Origin: an uncultured Collinsella sp. | GTDB lineage: Bacteria > Actinomycetota > Coriobacteriia > Coriobacteriales > Coriobacteriaceae | Reading direction: 5' to 3' | DNA: 64,000 nucleotides | Assembly (NCBI GenBank): GCA_937925715.1 | Contig: CALAMG010000002.1 | Span: 67,190 to 131,189, forward strand | In this document: piece by piece, positions 15,985 to 25,131 of the stretch | Position numbering within the stretch: position 1 is the first letter of the stretch | How the letters are laid out: each line of letters opens with the position of its first letter | The notes under the pieces: model-generated | What the model saw: only the letters and a program-made list of their open reading frames with translations | What the model was told of the DNA's origin: nothing | The model's database searches: none | Position numbers and translations under genes: made by a program

Positions 15985-18735
15985 TTAAGCGGAACGCTTG
16001 GCCTCGAGCTTGGCCTGAGCGGCAGCCAGACGCGCCAGGGGCACGCGGTAAGGCGAGCAGGACACGTAGTCCACATCGGCCACGTTAAACAGGTCCTTGA
16101 TGGACTTGGGGTCGCCGCCGTGCTCACCGCACACGCCAAAGTGCATGTCGGGATTGGTGGCACGACCCTTCTCGACGGCCATGCGCACGAGCTCCAGCAC
16201 CGCCGAGTCGATAGTCTCGAAGGGGTTGTCCTTCAAGATCTTCTTGTGCATGTACAGCGGAATGAACTTGGCCTCGGCATCGTCGCGGGAGAAGCCGAAG
16301 GTCGTCTGGGTGAGATCGTTGGTGCCAAAGCAGAAGAAGTCGGCGTGATGGGCGATCTCGTCAGCGACCATGCAGGCGCGCGGCAGCTCGAGCATCGTGC
16401 CCACGGGAATGTTGAGCTCGACGCCCTCCTCGGCGGAAACCTCGGCGATCACGCGCTCGATGACCTCGCGGGTCTGGACATGCTCGGCCGTGATGGAAAC
16501 GAGCGGAACCATGATCTCGGGGCGCGGGTCGACGCCTTCCTTGATAAGGCGAGCGGCAGCCGTTGCCACGGCACGGACCTGCATGAGCGGCAGGTCACCG
16601 AAGACGACTGACAGGCGCACACCGCGCAGGCCGAGCATCGGGTTGGACTCGACCATGCCGTCGATACGGCGCAGGCGGGCACGCAGGGCGGCAAGCTCTA
16701 CCTCGCCGGCGCCAGCGGCCTCCTTCTTGGTGATGGCGACCTCGAGCTCGCGAGGATTATCCAGGAACTCATGAAGCGGCGGATCGAGCAGGCGAACGAC
16801 CACATCGCGACCGGACATGGTCTTGAACATCGCCAAGAAGTCCTCAGTCTGAACCTTGAGCAGATCGGCCAGGGCCTGCTGCTTCACAGCCTCGTCGTCG
16901 GACAGGATGAAGCTCTGGATAATGTTCTTGCGATCGCCCAGGAACATGTGCTCGGTACGGCACAGACCGATGGCCTCGGCGCCAAACTCGAGCGCGAGCT
17001 CGGCATCCTCGGGGTTGTCGGCGTTGACGCGCACGTGGTTGGCGTGACCGTCGGTCTCGTCCAGGCGGATCTCGTCGGCCCAGGACAGGATGGTGTCCAA
17101 GTCGCCAGTGAGCTCGGCCGAAACCAGATCGACGGCGCCGTCGACGACGATGCCTTGAGTGCCGTCGATGGAGATGATGTCGCCCTCGTGCAGCACGCGA
17201 TCGCTGTCCTCGATACGAACGACCTTCTCGGCAGCGTCGATATGGAAACGCTCGACACCGCAGACGCAGGGAGTACCCATGCCACGGGCGATAACGGCGG
17301 CGTGGCTTGTCTTGCCACCATGGCTCGTCAAGATACCCTCGGCGGCGACCATACCCTTCAGGTCGTCAGGGTTGGTCTCCCAGCGGACCAGAATGACTTT
17401 ATGGCCCTCGGCAGAACGCGCGACGGCGTCATCGCTCGAGAACACGACCTCGCCCACGGCGGCACCGGGACTGGCGTTAAGGCCGCATGCGAGCGCCTCG
17501 TACTTCTTGGAGGAGTCGAACTGCGGGTGCAGGAGCTGGTCGAGCTGCGCAGGGTCGATGCGGCTCACGGCCTCCTCACGGGTGATGAGGCCCTCCTCGA
17601 CCATCTCGATAGCGATGCGCAGGGCGGCGGTTGCCGTACGCTTGCCTACGCGGGTCTGGAGCATCCAGAGCTTACCCTGCTCGATGGTGAACTCGATGTC
17701 GCACATGTCACGGTAGTGATCCTCAAGCGTCAGGAAGACATGCTCAAGCTCCTCACCTGCGGACTCGAGGCCCGGGGTGGTCTTGAGATCGGCGATGGGC
17801 TCGGTGTTGCGGATGCCGGCGACGACGTCCTCGCCCTGAGCGTTGACCAGAAAGTCGCCGTAGAACTCCTTGGTGCCGTCGGCCGGGTTGCGCGTAAAGG
17901 CGACACCGGTCGCCGAGGTCTCGCCCTTATTGCCAAAGGCCATGGCCTGGACGTTGACGGCGGTGCCAAGGTCGTCGGAAATGCCGTGCTGCTTGCGGTA
18001 GATGCAGGCGCGCTCGTTCATCCAACTACCAAAGACGGCCTGGATGGCAAGGCGCAGCTGAAGCTCCGGATCGTGCGGGAAGACGGGCTTGCCGTCCGCG
18101 ACCTCGAGCTCGGGGTACACGGCGGCCTCGACGTTGTCGGAGAAAATGCCCTTAAAGGTCTCAACGAGCTCCTGCAGGTCCTCGGCCGAAAGCTCGGAGT
18201 CGACGCGAACGCCGGCGACCAGGCGGGCCTGGGTCAGGGCATTCTCGAACAAGTCGGCATCGACACCCATGACGACGTTGGAGAACATCTGGATAAAGCG
18301 ACGATAGCTGTCCCAGGCAAAGCGCGGGTTCTGCGTCTGGGCGATAAGGCCCTGGACGGAGTCGTCGTTGAGGCCCAGGTTGAGGACTGTGTCCATCATG
18401 CCGGGCATAGAGAACGGAGCGCCCGAGCGCACCGACACGAGCAGCGGGTCACGGGCGTCGCCGAGCTTCTTGCCGCAGCGGGCCTCGAGGTCGGCCTCGG
18501 CGGCAATGATCTCGTCGAGCGCGCCTTCGGGCCAGACGTTGCCGGCACCAGAGTACTCGACGCAGGTCTGGCAGGTAATGGTAAAGCCACCGGGAACCGG
18601 TAGGCCGATACGGCTCATCTCGGCAAGGTTAGCGCCTTTGCCGCCAAGCACGAAGTTCATGGACTTGTCGCCCTCAGTGACACAGGTGCCCTGGGCATCG
18701 GTTCCAAAACGGTAAACCCTCTTGCAATCGCTCAC
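15985..18735 (-). CDS. ppdK: Pyruvate, phosphate dikinase
   Basis: Interconverts pyruvate + ATP + Pi and PEP + AMP + PPi. The 916-residue length is typical. Domains in order: ATP-grasp nucleotide-binding region (VLGGKGANLAEM near residue 30), the swivelling phosphohistidine domain with GGKTSHAAVIARGMGTPC (catalytic His, regulatory Thr two residues before), and the PEP/pyruvate TIM barrel with RTEHMF, FGTNDLTQTTFGFSRDDAE and FGVCGEHGGDP (catalytic Cys). The start is GTG at 18735 with GGGGA upstream. The next gene upstream encodes its kinase/phosphorylase regulator, so activity is likely controlled by Thr phosphorylation. Possible operator repeats lie at 18858-18905. Confidence 0.96.
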   Translation of the reverse strand: MSDCKRVYRFGTDAQGTCVTEGDKSMNFVLGGKGANLAEMSRIGLPVPGGFTITCQTCVEYSGAGNVWPEGALDEIIAAEADLEARCGKKLGDARDPLLVSVRSGAPFSMPGMMDTVLNLGLNDDSVQGLIAQTQNPRFAWDSYRRFIQMFSNVVMGVDADLFENALTQARLVAGVRVDSELSAEDLQELVETFKGIFSDNVEAAVYPELEVADGKPVFPHDPELQLRLAIQAVFGSWMNERACIYRKQHGISDDLGTAVNVQAMAFGNKGETSATGVAFTRNPADGTKEFYGDFLVNAQGEDVVAGIRNTEPIADLKTTPGLESAGEELEHVFLTLEDHYRDMCDIEFTIEQGKLWMLQTRVGKRTATAALRIAIEMVEEGLITREEAVSRIDPAQLDQLLHPQFDSSKKYEALACGLNASPGAAVGEVVFSSDDAVARSAEGHKVILVRWETNPDDLKGMVAAEGILTSHGGKTSHAAVIARGMGTPCVCGVERFHIDAAEKVVRIEDSDRVLHEGDIISIDGTQGIVVDGAVDLVSAELTGDLDTILSWADEIRLDETDGHANHVRVNADNPEDAELALEFGAEAIGLCRTEHMFLGDRKNIIQSFILSDDEAVKQQALADLLKVQTEDFLAMFKTMSGRDVVVRLLDPPLHEFLDNPRELEVAITKKEAAGAGEVELAALRARLRRIDGMVESNPMLGLRGVRLSVVFGDLPLMQVRAVATAAARLIKEGVDPRPEIMVPLVSITAEHVQTREVIERVIAEVSAEEGVELNIPVGTMLELPRACMVADEIAHHADFFCFGTNDLTQTTFGFSRDDAEAKFIPLYMHKKILKDNPFETIDSAVLELVRMAVEKGRATNPDMHFGVCGEHGGDPKSIKDLFNVADVDYVSCSPYRVPLARLAAAQAKLEAKRSA

Positions 18736-18810
18736 GATACTTCCCCTTCCATGCGCTCTCGCGCACGACCGTGGTGACGAATCGGCCCGCCGGATGCGGG
18801 CCGTGAGGGA

Positions 18811-18905
18811 ACTATACGGCGGGATTTGAATGGGCTTGAGCAGAGGATACGCGGTTTGGTAAACGTGCTAAAACTAGCGGTAAACGGTAGGTAAAGGTGG
18901 TTACC
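18811..18905 (-). promoter_or_regulatory. Candidate ppdK promoter with three phased repeats
   Basis: On the minus strand a good -10, TATAGT (18811-18816), lacks a recognisable -35. Upstream lie three direct copies of TTTACC (plus-strand GGTAAA starting at 18858, 18879 and 18890) and a GGTTACC at 18899-18905. Copy spacing is 21 and 11 bases, close to two and one helical turns. A GGCCCGC/GCGGGCC hairpin (18784-18802) falls in the predicted leader. Regulator unknown. Confidence 0.45.
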
Positions 18906-19001
18906 TTATGAAGATACCACTACAAGAAACTCGCAGGTCAAATGCAAGTTATTTGCTAAATCGCTTTATCAGTATCAGGTTTTTTAAGCTAATCCAATAA
19001 G

Positions 19002-19877
19002 CTAGCTTTGTTGGGCGCGGCGGGCGGCACGGCGGGCTCTTGCCTCTTGAATTTCTTCGAGGTGGGCAATGATCTCGGAGGCACTCTCCTCGATCGCCTT
19101 GCCGTCGGTGCGCACCACAAAGCAACCCAGACGTTTCATGAGGGCACGAGCCTCCTCGAGCTCACTGCGTACACTCTCGGGCTCGGCATAGGAGCCGGCA
19201 ACGGCACGGGCATAGTCGTCGCCCAGGCGGCTATCGCGAATCTCGGAAATCACATCGACGGTCGAAATCAGACCGAAGAGACGCATCGGATCGACCTCGT
19301 AAATCGACTTGGGCGGCTCCATACCGTGCGCCAACGGAACGTTGGCGACCTTGTAGCCCTGATAGGCCAAATACATCGACAACGGCGTCTTGGACGTGCG
19401 GGATACGCCCAGCAGCACGATATCGGCAGCCGACAGATCGTCGCAACCGCGTCCGTCATCGTGCTCGACAAAGTACTCCATGGCCTCGATGCGGTGGAAA
19501 TACCGGTCATCGGTCTTATGGATCACACCCGCCACTCCTTTTGGCGGCACGCCAATAAGCGACGACAGCACCGCAAGCGTCGGGCCAATCAGGTCGACCG
19601 AGCGAATGTGCAGCATACCCAAGTAGTCGAGCACACGAGCACGGAGCGCCGGATTGACAATAGTGTGGAACACGGCGATATCACGATGGTCGGCATCGAC
19701 ACGCGGTCCCACAAACGACTTGACCTGCTCCACCGAGGTCACCTTAGGCAGACGAAAGAGACGAAAAGCCCCTTCATCAAATTGCCCGGACGCCGCAAGC
19801 ACCACCTCACAAGCGGTATCACCGAGCGAGTCGGAGATAACGATAACGGTGGGACGAGCGGTGACCGGGCAATCCAT
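19002..19877 (-). CDS. ppsR: Pyruvate, phosphate dikinase regulatory protein (bifunctional kinase/phosphorylase)
   Basis: Member of the DUF299/PDRP family, which inactivates PPDK by ADP-dependent Thr phosphorylation and reactivates it by Pi-dependent dephosphorylation. The 291 residues include the N-terminal VIVISDSLGDTACEV and the P-loop-like GVSRTSKTPLSMYLAYQG near residue 155, both diagnostic. ATG at 19877 has AAGGAG. It sits directly upstream of ppdK, and the gap holds the ppdK promoter, so the two may be regulated separately. The related PEP synthase regulator is the alternative, but the ppdK neighbour favours PDRP. Confidence 0.93.
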   Translation of the reverse strand: MDCPVTARPTVIVISDSLGDTACEVVLAASGQFDEGAFRLFRLPKVTSVEQVKSFVGPRVDADHRDIAVFHTIVNPALRARVLDYLGMLHIRSVDLIGPTLAVLSSLIGVPPKGVAGVIHKTDDRYFHRIEAMEYFVEHDDGRGCDDLSAADIVLLGVSRTSKTPLSMYLAYQGYKVANVPLAHGMEPPKSIYEVDPMRLFGLISTVDVISEIRDSRLGDDYARAVAGSYAEPESVRSELEEARALMKRLGCFVVRTDGKAIEESASEIIAHLEEIQEARARRAARRAQQS

Positions 19878-19911
19878 GCGGGGCTCCTTTTGCGCTTATG
19901 CGCAGGCTAGC

Positions 19912-22008
19912 TTACTTTTTGCGAGCAAGCTCACCGATGTTGGCGATGCCGGAGAAAACGGCCTCGAAGCGGTTGAGCAGCTTAAGGCGATTATCGCGGA
20001 GCTGCTCGTCCTTGTCCATGACCATAACCTCGTCGAAGAAACGGTCGATGGGCGCGCGCAGGGCGGCCAGAGCGGCAAACGCGGCCGGATAATCCTCGGC
20101 GGCGAGAGCGGCATCGACGGCGGTCTGAGCGGCCTCGGAGGCGTCAGCAAGCGCAAGCTCGACCTCGCCCATTAGGCTGCGGTCGTACTCCGCACCCAGC
20201 TCGGGCTTGGAGATATGCGCGGCGCGGGCATAGGCGGTGGCCAGGTTGTCGAAGGTCTCGGCATCGTTCTTGCGGGCCTCGTCGAGGGCGGCACAGCGGG
20301 CGAAGAAGACCGACGGCGCGATGATGTGCACCGCGGAGACGGCGGCAACAGTATCGGCCGGAATCTTCTCATCGCGGGCCATGCTCACCAAACGGCCGTG
20401 GAAGAAGTCGCGAACCTGCTGGGCGACCTCGGCGGCGTCGAACACAATACCCTGCTCGCTATAGAGCTCGAGCGCAAAGTCGATGAGCGACGTGGGGTCG
20501 ATCGGCAGACGGTCGCGCAGGATGTTGATGATGCCGATGGCGGCACGACGCAGCGCGTACGGGTCGGAAGAGCCGGTCGGGGGCTCGCCGATGGCAAAGA
20601 TGCCGGCAATGGTATCGAGCTTGTCGGCGCAGGCCACGATGCAGCCAGCGGTGCCCTCGGGCAGCTCGTCGCCAGCAAAACGGGGACGATAGTGATCGCG
20701 GATAGCATGTGCGACCTCGTCGTTCTCCCCCATCGCGGAGGCGTAATAACCGCCCATCACGCCCTGCTGGCTCGTGAACTCGACGACGGCGTTGGACACC
20801 AGGTCGGCCTTGCACAGGTGAGCGGCGCGGCCGGCGTCGGCGGCCAGGTGGGCACCCAGGTGAGCCTCGCGGGCAATAGCGAGCGCGAGCTGCTCAATAC
20901 GCTCGGACTTGGCGAGCACACTGCCGAGCTTCTCCTGGAAGGCGACCTTGGCCAGACGCTCACGGAACTCGTCGAGGGAGATCTTCAGATCCTCCTCGTA
21001 GAAGAACTTGGCGTCGTCCAGGCGGGCGCGCACGACACGCTCGTTGCCGTCGATCACGCGCTCGGCATTCTCGGGCTTGCTGTTGGAGACGACCACGAAC
21101 TCACGCGTCAGCTTGCCCTCGCCATCATAGATTGGGAAGTAGCGCTGGTTGGTGAGCATAGACTCGCAGATGATCTCGTGCGGCACCTTGAGGAACTCCT
21201 CATCGAAGGTACCGACGAGCACCGTCGGCCACTCGCAGAGGTTGATGACCTCCTCAAAGACCTTCTTGGGCGTATCGACGTGGCAGCCGGGGCGCGCAGC
21301 CTCGACCTCGGCGATACCGGCAAGGATGGCCTCACGACGGCGCTCGGCAGAAAGCACGCCGGCGTCCTCGAGCACTTGCTCGTAAACAGCGGGGCTGGCG
21401 ACCACATGGTCACCGGGACCAAGCACGCGGTGGCCGCGCGTGGTGTTGCCACTCGTCACGTCGGCAAACGACACGGGCACGACGTCCTCGCCCAGAAGGC
21501 AGCAGATCCAACGGACCGGACGCACGAACGTGGCGTGCTCGTGGCCCCAGCGCTGAGAGCGGTAGTTGGGCCACTGCAGGCCGGCGATGGTCTTCTCGCA
21601 CAGGGCCGTCAGAATCGGGATGGCCGGGGCGGAAGGGATGTTCTTCTCGGCAAAGACGTACTCACGGCCGTCGGTGTCCTCGCGACGGACCAGATCCTCG
21701 GCAGCCACACCGCACTTGCGGGCGAAGCCCTGGGCGGCCTTGGTGGCGTTACCGTCGGCATCGAAGGCGATGTTGGCCGCGGGGCCGCGCTTGACCTCGT
21801 GAACCTCGTCGGTCGCGGTGGCGACGTCGGCAACGAGCGCAGCCAGGCGGCGCGGGCTCGAGATCACGCGGACCTCGCCGTGGGCCAGACCGGCCTCGTC
21901 GAGACCCTTGGCGATCATGGTGCCAAGCTGCTTGACGGCATTGTTCAGCGGTGCAGAGGGCATTTCCTCCGTACCGATCTCAAACAGGAAATCCTTAGCG
22001 TCTGCCAT
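19912..22008 (-). CDS. glyS: Glycyl-tRNA synthetase beta subunit
   Basis: The large subunit of the alpha2-beta2 glycyl-tRNA synthetase; it recognises tRNA-Gly. The 698 residues show the conserved N-terminal FLFEIGTEEMPS, KRGPA, TFVRPVRWI and the HD-like stretch with PRFAGDELP, plus a C-terminal anticodon-binding helical domain (PIDRFFDEVMVMDKDEQLRDNRLKLL). ATG at 22008 follows the glyQ stop by three bases. Confidence 0.97.
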   Translation of the reverse strand: MADAKDFLFEIGTEEMPSAPLNNAVKQLGTMIAKGLDEAGLAHGEVRVISSPRRLAALVADVATATDEVHEVKRGPAANIAFDADGNATKAAQGFARKCGVAAEDLVRREDTDGREYVFAEKNIPSAPAIPILTALCEKTIAGLQWPNYRSQRWGHEHATFVRPVRWICCLLGEDVVPVSFADVTSGNTTRGHRVLGPGDHVVASPAVYEQVLEDAGVLSAERRREAILAGIAEVEAARPGCHVDTPKKVFEEVINLCEWPTVLVGTFDEEFLKVPHEIICESMLTNQRYFPIYDGEGKLTREFVVVSNSKPENAERVIDGNERVVRARLDDAKFFYEEDLKISLDEFRERLAKVAFQEKLGSVLAKSERIEQLALAIAREAHLGAHLAADAGRAAHLCKADLVSNAVVEFTSQQGVMGGYYASAMGENDEVAHAIRDHYRPRFAGDELPEGTAGCIVACADKLDTIAGIFAIGEPPTGSSDPYALRRAAIGIINILRDRLPIDPTSLIDFALELYSEQGIVFDAAEVAQQVRDFFHGRLVSMARDEKIPADTVAAVSAVHIIAPSVFFARCAALDEARKNDAETFDNLATAYARAAHISKPELGAEYDRSLMGEVELALADASEAAQTAVDAALAAEDYPAAFAALAALRAPIDRFFDEVMVMDKDEQLRDNRLKLLNRFEAVFSGIANIGELARKK

Positions 22009-22011
22009 GGC

Positions 22012-22923
22012 TTACGCCACCTCGCCTTCCCGATCGGCATTCTCGTTGATTCCGGCGACCTCGGCCATATAGGCCTCGCAGCACGCCTTGGCGACGGCGC
22101 GGACGCGCAGAATGTAGTTGGCGCGCTCGACTGCGGACAGCGCACCGCGGGCATCGAGCAGGTTGAAGGCGTGGCTGCACTTCATGACGCAGTCATATGC
22201 CGGCAGCGGCAGCTTGCGCTCCAGGCAGGAGTGGCACTCGGCCTCGTAGTCGTCAAACTTCTGACGCATCATCTCGACGTTGGCGACCTCAAAGTTGTAA
22301 GCGCTGAACTCGCGCTCGTTCTCCAGGAACACGTCGCCGTAGGTCATGGGCGTGCCGTCGGGCAGGTAGCTCCACACCAGGTCGTAGACCGAGTTGACGC
22401 CCTGGGCGTACATGGCGATACGCTCCAGGCCATAGGTGATCTCGACGGGCACGGGATCGACCTCGATGCCGCCCACCTGCTGGAAGTACGTAAACTGCGT
22501 GACCTCCATGCCGTTGAGCCAGACCTCCCAGCCAAGACCCCAGGCGCCGAGCGTCGGGCTCTCCCAGTCGTCCTCGACAAAGCGGACGTCATGGTCGTTG
22601 GGGTCCAGGCCAATGGCGGCCAGCGAACCCAGGTAGAGCTCCTGGGCGTTGACCGGCGAGGGCTTGATGAGCACCTGGAACTGATAGTAGTGCTGCATGC
22701 GGTTGGGGTTCTCGCCGTAGCGGCCGTCGGCGGGACGGCGGCAGGGCTGTGCATAGCAGGTGCGCCACTCGGCGGGACCGAGCGAACGCAGCGTGGTCGC
22801 GGTATGGAAGGTACCGGCACCGACCTCGGAGTCATAGGGCTGCATAATGACGCAGCCCTGCTCGCCCCAGTACTGCTGGAGGCGCAGGATGATGTCTTGG
22901 AAGGAAAGCGATGAAGCGTTCAT
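22012..22923 (-). CDS. glyQ: Glycyl-tRNA synthetase alpha subunit
   Basis: The catalytic class II subunit that forms glycyl-adenylate. The 303 residues are near the usual length and contain SFQDIILRLQQYWGEQGC, EVGAGTFHTATTLRSLGP, PDGRYGENPNRMQHYYQFQV and the motif with WEVWLNGMEVTQFTYFQQVGG. The ATG is at 22923. A TATAGT on the minus strand at about 22972 could be a -10, without a clear -35. No T-box leader is evident. Confidence 0.97.
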   Translation of the reverse strand: MNASSLSFQDIILRLQQYWGEQGCVIMQPYDSEVGAGTFHTATTLRSLGPAEWRTCYAQPCRRPADGRYGENPNRMQHYYQFQVLIKPSPVNAQELYLGSLAAIGLDPNDHDVRFVEDDWESPTLGAWGLGWEVWLNGMEVTQFTYFQQVGGIEVDPVPVEITYGLERIAMYAQGVNSVYDLVWSYLPDGTPMTYGDVFLENEREFSAYNFEVANVEMMRQKFDDYEAECHSCLERKLPLPAYDCVMKCSHAFNLLDARGALSAVERANYILRVRAVAKACCEAYMAEVAGINENADREGEVA

Positions 22924-22982
22924 GCCTCTAATATCCCCTCGTCGAAACGATTACACGGTTAGGTACTGTACTATAGCGGTTT

Positions 22983-23546
22983 TTAATCGATAGCGCCGAT
23001 ACGGTTGAGCGGCCAGTAGCGCACTAGCGCCACGGCGATCAAGTCGGAGCGGTCGACCGGGCCAAAGTAGCGGGAGTCAGCAGAGTTCTCGCGGTTGTCG
23101 CCCATCACCCACACACAGTCGTCAGGGACGGTGTAGGGATAGCTCACCTGAGCGCCGGGCGCCTGGACCGAAAGCGGCCAGCTCATGCCGGTCGTATAGT
23201 CCTCGTCGAGCGCCTGGCCGTCAACGACGACCTTGCCGTCCTGCAGGTCGACCGTCTGGCCGGCCGCGGCGATGACGCGCTTGACCAGCACGTCGTGCTC
23301 AGATGTACCATCGGGGTTGTGGAACACCACAATATCGCCCTGTTTGACAGGCTGGCCGAGCTCAAGGCTCACCTTCTGCGCCAGGATCTGGTCGCCGATC
23401 TCGATCGTGGACTCCATGGAACCGGTGGGCACCACAAAGGGCTCGACCACAAACGTGCGAATCACGAAGGTGGCGGCGAGCGCGATCGCAACGATTACGA
23501 TCCACTCAAAGGCGCCCCTCAGGGCAGAATGCTGCGATGGAACCAT
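22983..23546 (-). CDS. lepB: Signal peptidase I
   Basis: Removes signal peptides from exported proteins at the outer face of the membrane. The 187-residue protein has one N-terminal membrane segment (WIVIVAIALAATFVI), then VPTGSMESTIEIGD with the catalytic Ser, VLVKRVIAAAGQ with the catalytic Lys, and GDNRENSADSRYFG. ATG at 23546 lies just past the trmD stop and uses GAGGAG in the trmD end; longer upstream frames run through trmD and are rejected. Confidence 0.95.
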   Translation of the reverse strand: MVPSQHSALRGAFEWIVIVAIALAATFVIRTFVVEPFVVPTGSMESTIEIGDQILAQKVSLELGQPVKQGDIVVFHNPDGTSEHDVLVKRVIAAAGQTVDLQDGKVVVDGQALDEDYTTGMSWPLSVQAPGAQVSYPYTVPDDCVWVMGDNRENSADSRYFGPVDRSDLIAVALVRYWPLNRIGAID

Positions 23547-23548
23547 TC

Positions 23549-24307
23549 TCACTCCTCGCTCTGCGAATACGAAGCGTCCAGGATCTCCTGCGCGTACGCG
23601 CGCTCCTCGGGCGTAAGGTGTGCCGTCTCGATAAGATCGGGACGCCAGCGACAGGTACGCTCGATAGCGTTTTTGCGACGCCAGGCATCGACCTTGGCGT
23701 GGTCGCCGCTCACGAGCACTGGAGGCACGCCCTCGCCATTGAACTCGGCGGGGCGGGTGTACTGCGCGTACTCGAGCAGGCCACCATCCTCGGCGGTCGA
23801 GAAGGACTCGTCCACGTTGCTCATCTCGTCGCCCAAGGCTCCAGGAATGAGCCGTACGACGGCATCGGCCACGACCATAGCGGGCAGCTCGCCGCCCGTG
23901 AGCACGTAGTCGCCAATCGACAGACGCTCGTCCGCATACGCATATGCGCGCTCGTCGACGCCCTCGTAACGGCTGCACACAAACAGCAGGCGCTCGCTTT
24001 TGAGCAGGCGCTCGGCCACATGCTGCGTAAAGGGCTCGCCGCAGGGGGTGAAGAACACCACGGTGGGCTTGGGACCCTCGGAGCTAATAGCCTCAATTGC
24101 CTCGGCAATGGGCTCAACCTTCATGAGCATACCCTGCCCGCCGCCATACGGCTCGTCATCGACGGTGCGATGGCGGTCGTGCGTCCAGTCGCGCAGGTTA
24201 TACGCCTTAAAATCAAAAAGGCCGGCCTTGCGGGCGCGGCCCAAAATCGACGTGGACATGACGGGCTCAAACATCTCGGGAAAGACCGAAAGGGTCTCAA
24301 TCAGCAT
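23549..24307 (-). CDS. trmD: tRNA (guanine-N1-)-methyltransferase
   Basis: SPOUT-family enzyme forming m1G37 in tRNA, which prevents frameshifting. The 252 residues begin MLIETLSVFPEMFEPV and include the substrate loop DEPYGGGQGMLM, the knot region with RYEGVDERA, and IGDYVLTGGELPAMV. ATG at 24307 follows GGGAGG. It is preceded by rimM with a ten-base gap. Confidence 0.97.
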   Translation of the reverse strand: MLIETLSVFPEMFEPVMSTSILGRARKAGLFDFKAYNLRDWTHDRHRTVDDEPYGGGQGMLMKVEPIAEAIEAISSEGPKPTVVFFTPCGEPFTQHVAERLLKSERLLFVCSRYEGVDERAYAYADERLSIGDYVLTGGELPAMVVADAVVRLIPGALGDEMSNVDESFSTAEDGGLLEYAQYTRPAEFNGEGVPPVLVSGDHAKVDAWRRKNAIERTCRWRPDLIETAHLTPEERAYAQEILDASYSQSEE

Positions 24308-24317
24308 GTTGTCCTCC

Positions 24318-24839
24318 CTACTTGTCCATATCGATCAGGCCGTCCATCACGTGGACGGAAATTGTTCCTGTGTCGGGAAGATCGAGCACAACCTGCTCGA
24401 TCACGGGAATCAGTACCTCGCCGTACCGATCACCCTCGACAACCCAAACATCGTTAGCGGGCGTCGACATGATCTCGACGATCGTGCCGAGCGAACCGAA
24501 CCGCTCGTCGACCACCTCGCGACCCATCAGGTCGGTATAGGCAGCGTCGAGCGAATCGAGCTCAAAGTCGTCACGATTTGCCAGCACGTAGCATCCCGTG
24601 ATGCCCTCGGCGGCCGTCAAGTCGTCAATGCCCTCAAACGAGACCAGATCGCCATCGCCCGTATCGGTGACGGACACGACCGTGCAAAAGCGGTCGCGCT
24701 TGAGCGCCGGCGGCGTCAGGGCGACGCGCATACCCGGCTCTAATACAGAAGGAAGCCCCCGCAGCGGCTGTGCGAGGACCTCCCCCTTCCTTCCGTGTGG
24801 CTTGACCACACGGGCGATGTTTTTGTACTGGGACCTCAA
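24318..24839 (-). CDS. rimM: Ribosome maturation factor RimM
   Basis: Assists assembly of the 30S head by binding S19. The 173-residue protein has the N-terminal beta-barrel (NIARVVKPHGRKGEVLAQPL) and the C-terminal PRC-barrel region (YTDLMGREVVDERFGSLGTIVEIM, VIPVIEQVV-like segment). The only usable start is TTG at 24839, only four bases past the khpA stop. It lies within an inverted repeat (24831-24844) that could affect initiation. Order rpsP-khpA-rimM-trmD is standard. Confidence 0.93.
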   Translation of the reverse strand: MRSQYKNIARVVKPHGRKGEVLAQPLRGLPSVLEPGMRVALTPPALKRDRFCTVVSVTDTGDGDLVSFEGIDDLTAAEGITGCYVLANRDDFELDSLDAAYTDLMGREVVDERFGSLGTIVEIMSTPANDVWVVEGDRYGEVLIPVIEQVVLDLPDTGTISVHVMDGLIDMDK

Positions 24840-24843
24840 GGTC

Positions 24844-25128
24844 CTAGCCCAGAACCTCTACCTCGACAGCAGTGTCGAGGCGAGCGGCCAGTGCACGGGC
24901 GAGCGTGCGAATGGCCTTGATGGTACGGCCACGACGGCCGATGACCTTAGCGACGTCATCCTCGGCGACCGAAACCTCAATCGTAGAGGCGTCGTCGCCA
25001 TCGATGACCTCGAGGCTCACGGAATCCGGGTCGTCGACGATCTGAACAACGAGATATTCGACGAGATCAGCGATGCGATCTGAGAGCATTGCCTCACCCT
25101 CGAGCTGTGCAGCGTCAACCTCAGGCAC
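24844..25128 (-). CDS. khpA: KH-domain RNA-binding protein KhpA
   Basis: A small RNA-binding protein that in Firmicutes pairs with KhpB and affects cell division and translation. The 94 residues contain a KH type II fold with the GxxG loop as GRRG (VAKVIGRRGRTIKAIRTL). The start is GTG at 25128; its GAGGAG site overlaps the rpsP stop. No other domain is present. Confidence 0.93.
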   Translation of the reverse strand: MPEVDAAQLEGEAMLSDRIADLVEYLVVQIVDDPDSVSLEVIDGDDASTIEVSVAEDDVAKVIGRRGRTIKAIRTLARALAARLDTAVEVEVLG

Positions 25129-25131
25129 GAT

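Noticed and set aside
22924..22982. T-box leader before glyQS
   Set aside because: The gap between lepB and glyQ is under 60 bases and lacks a T-box sequence or specifier structure.
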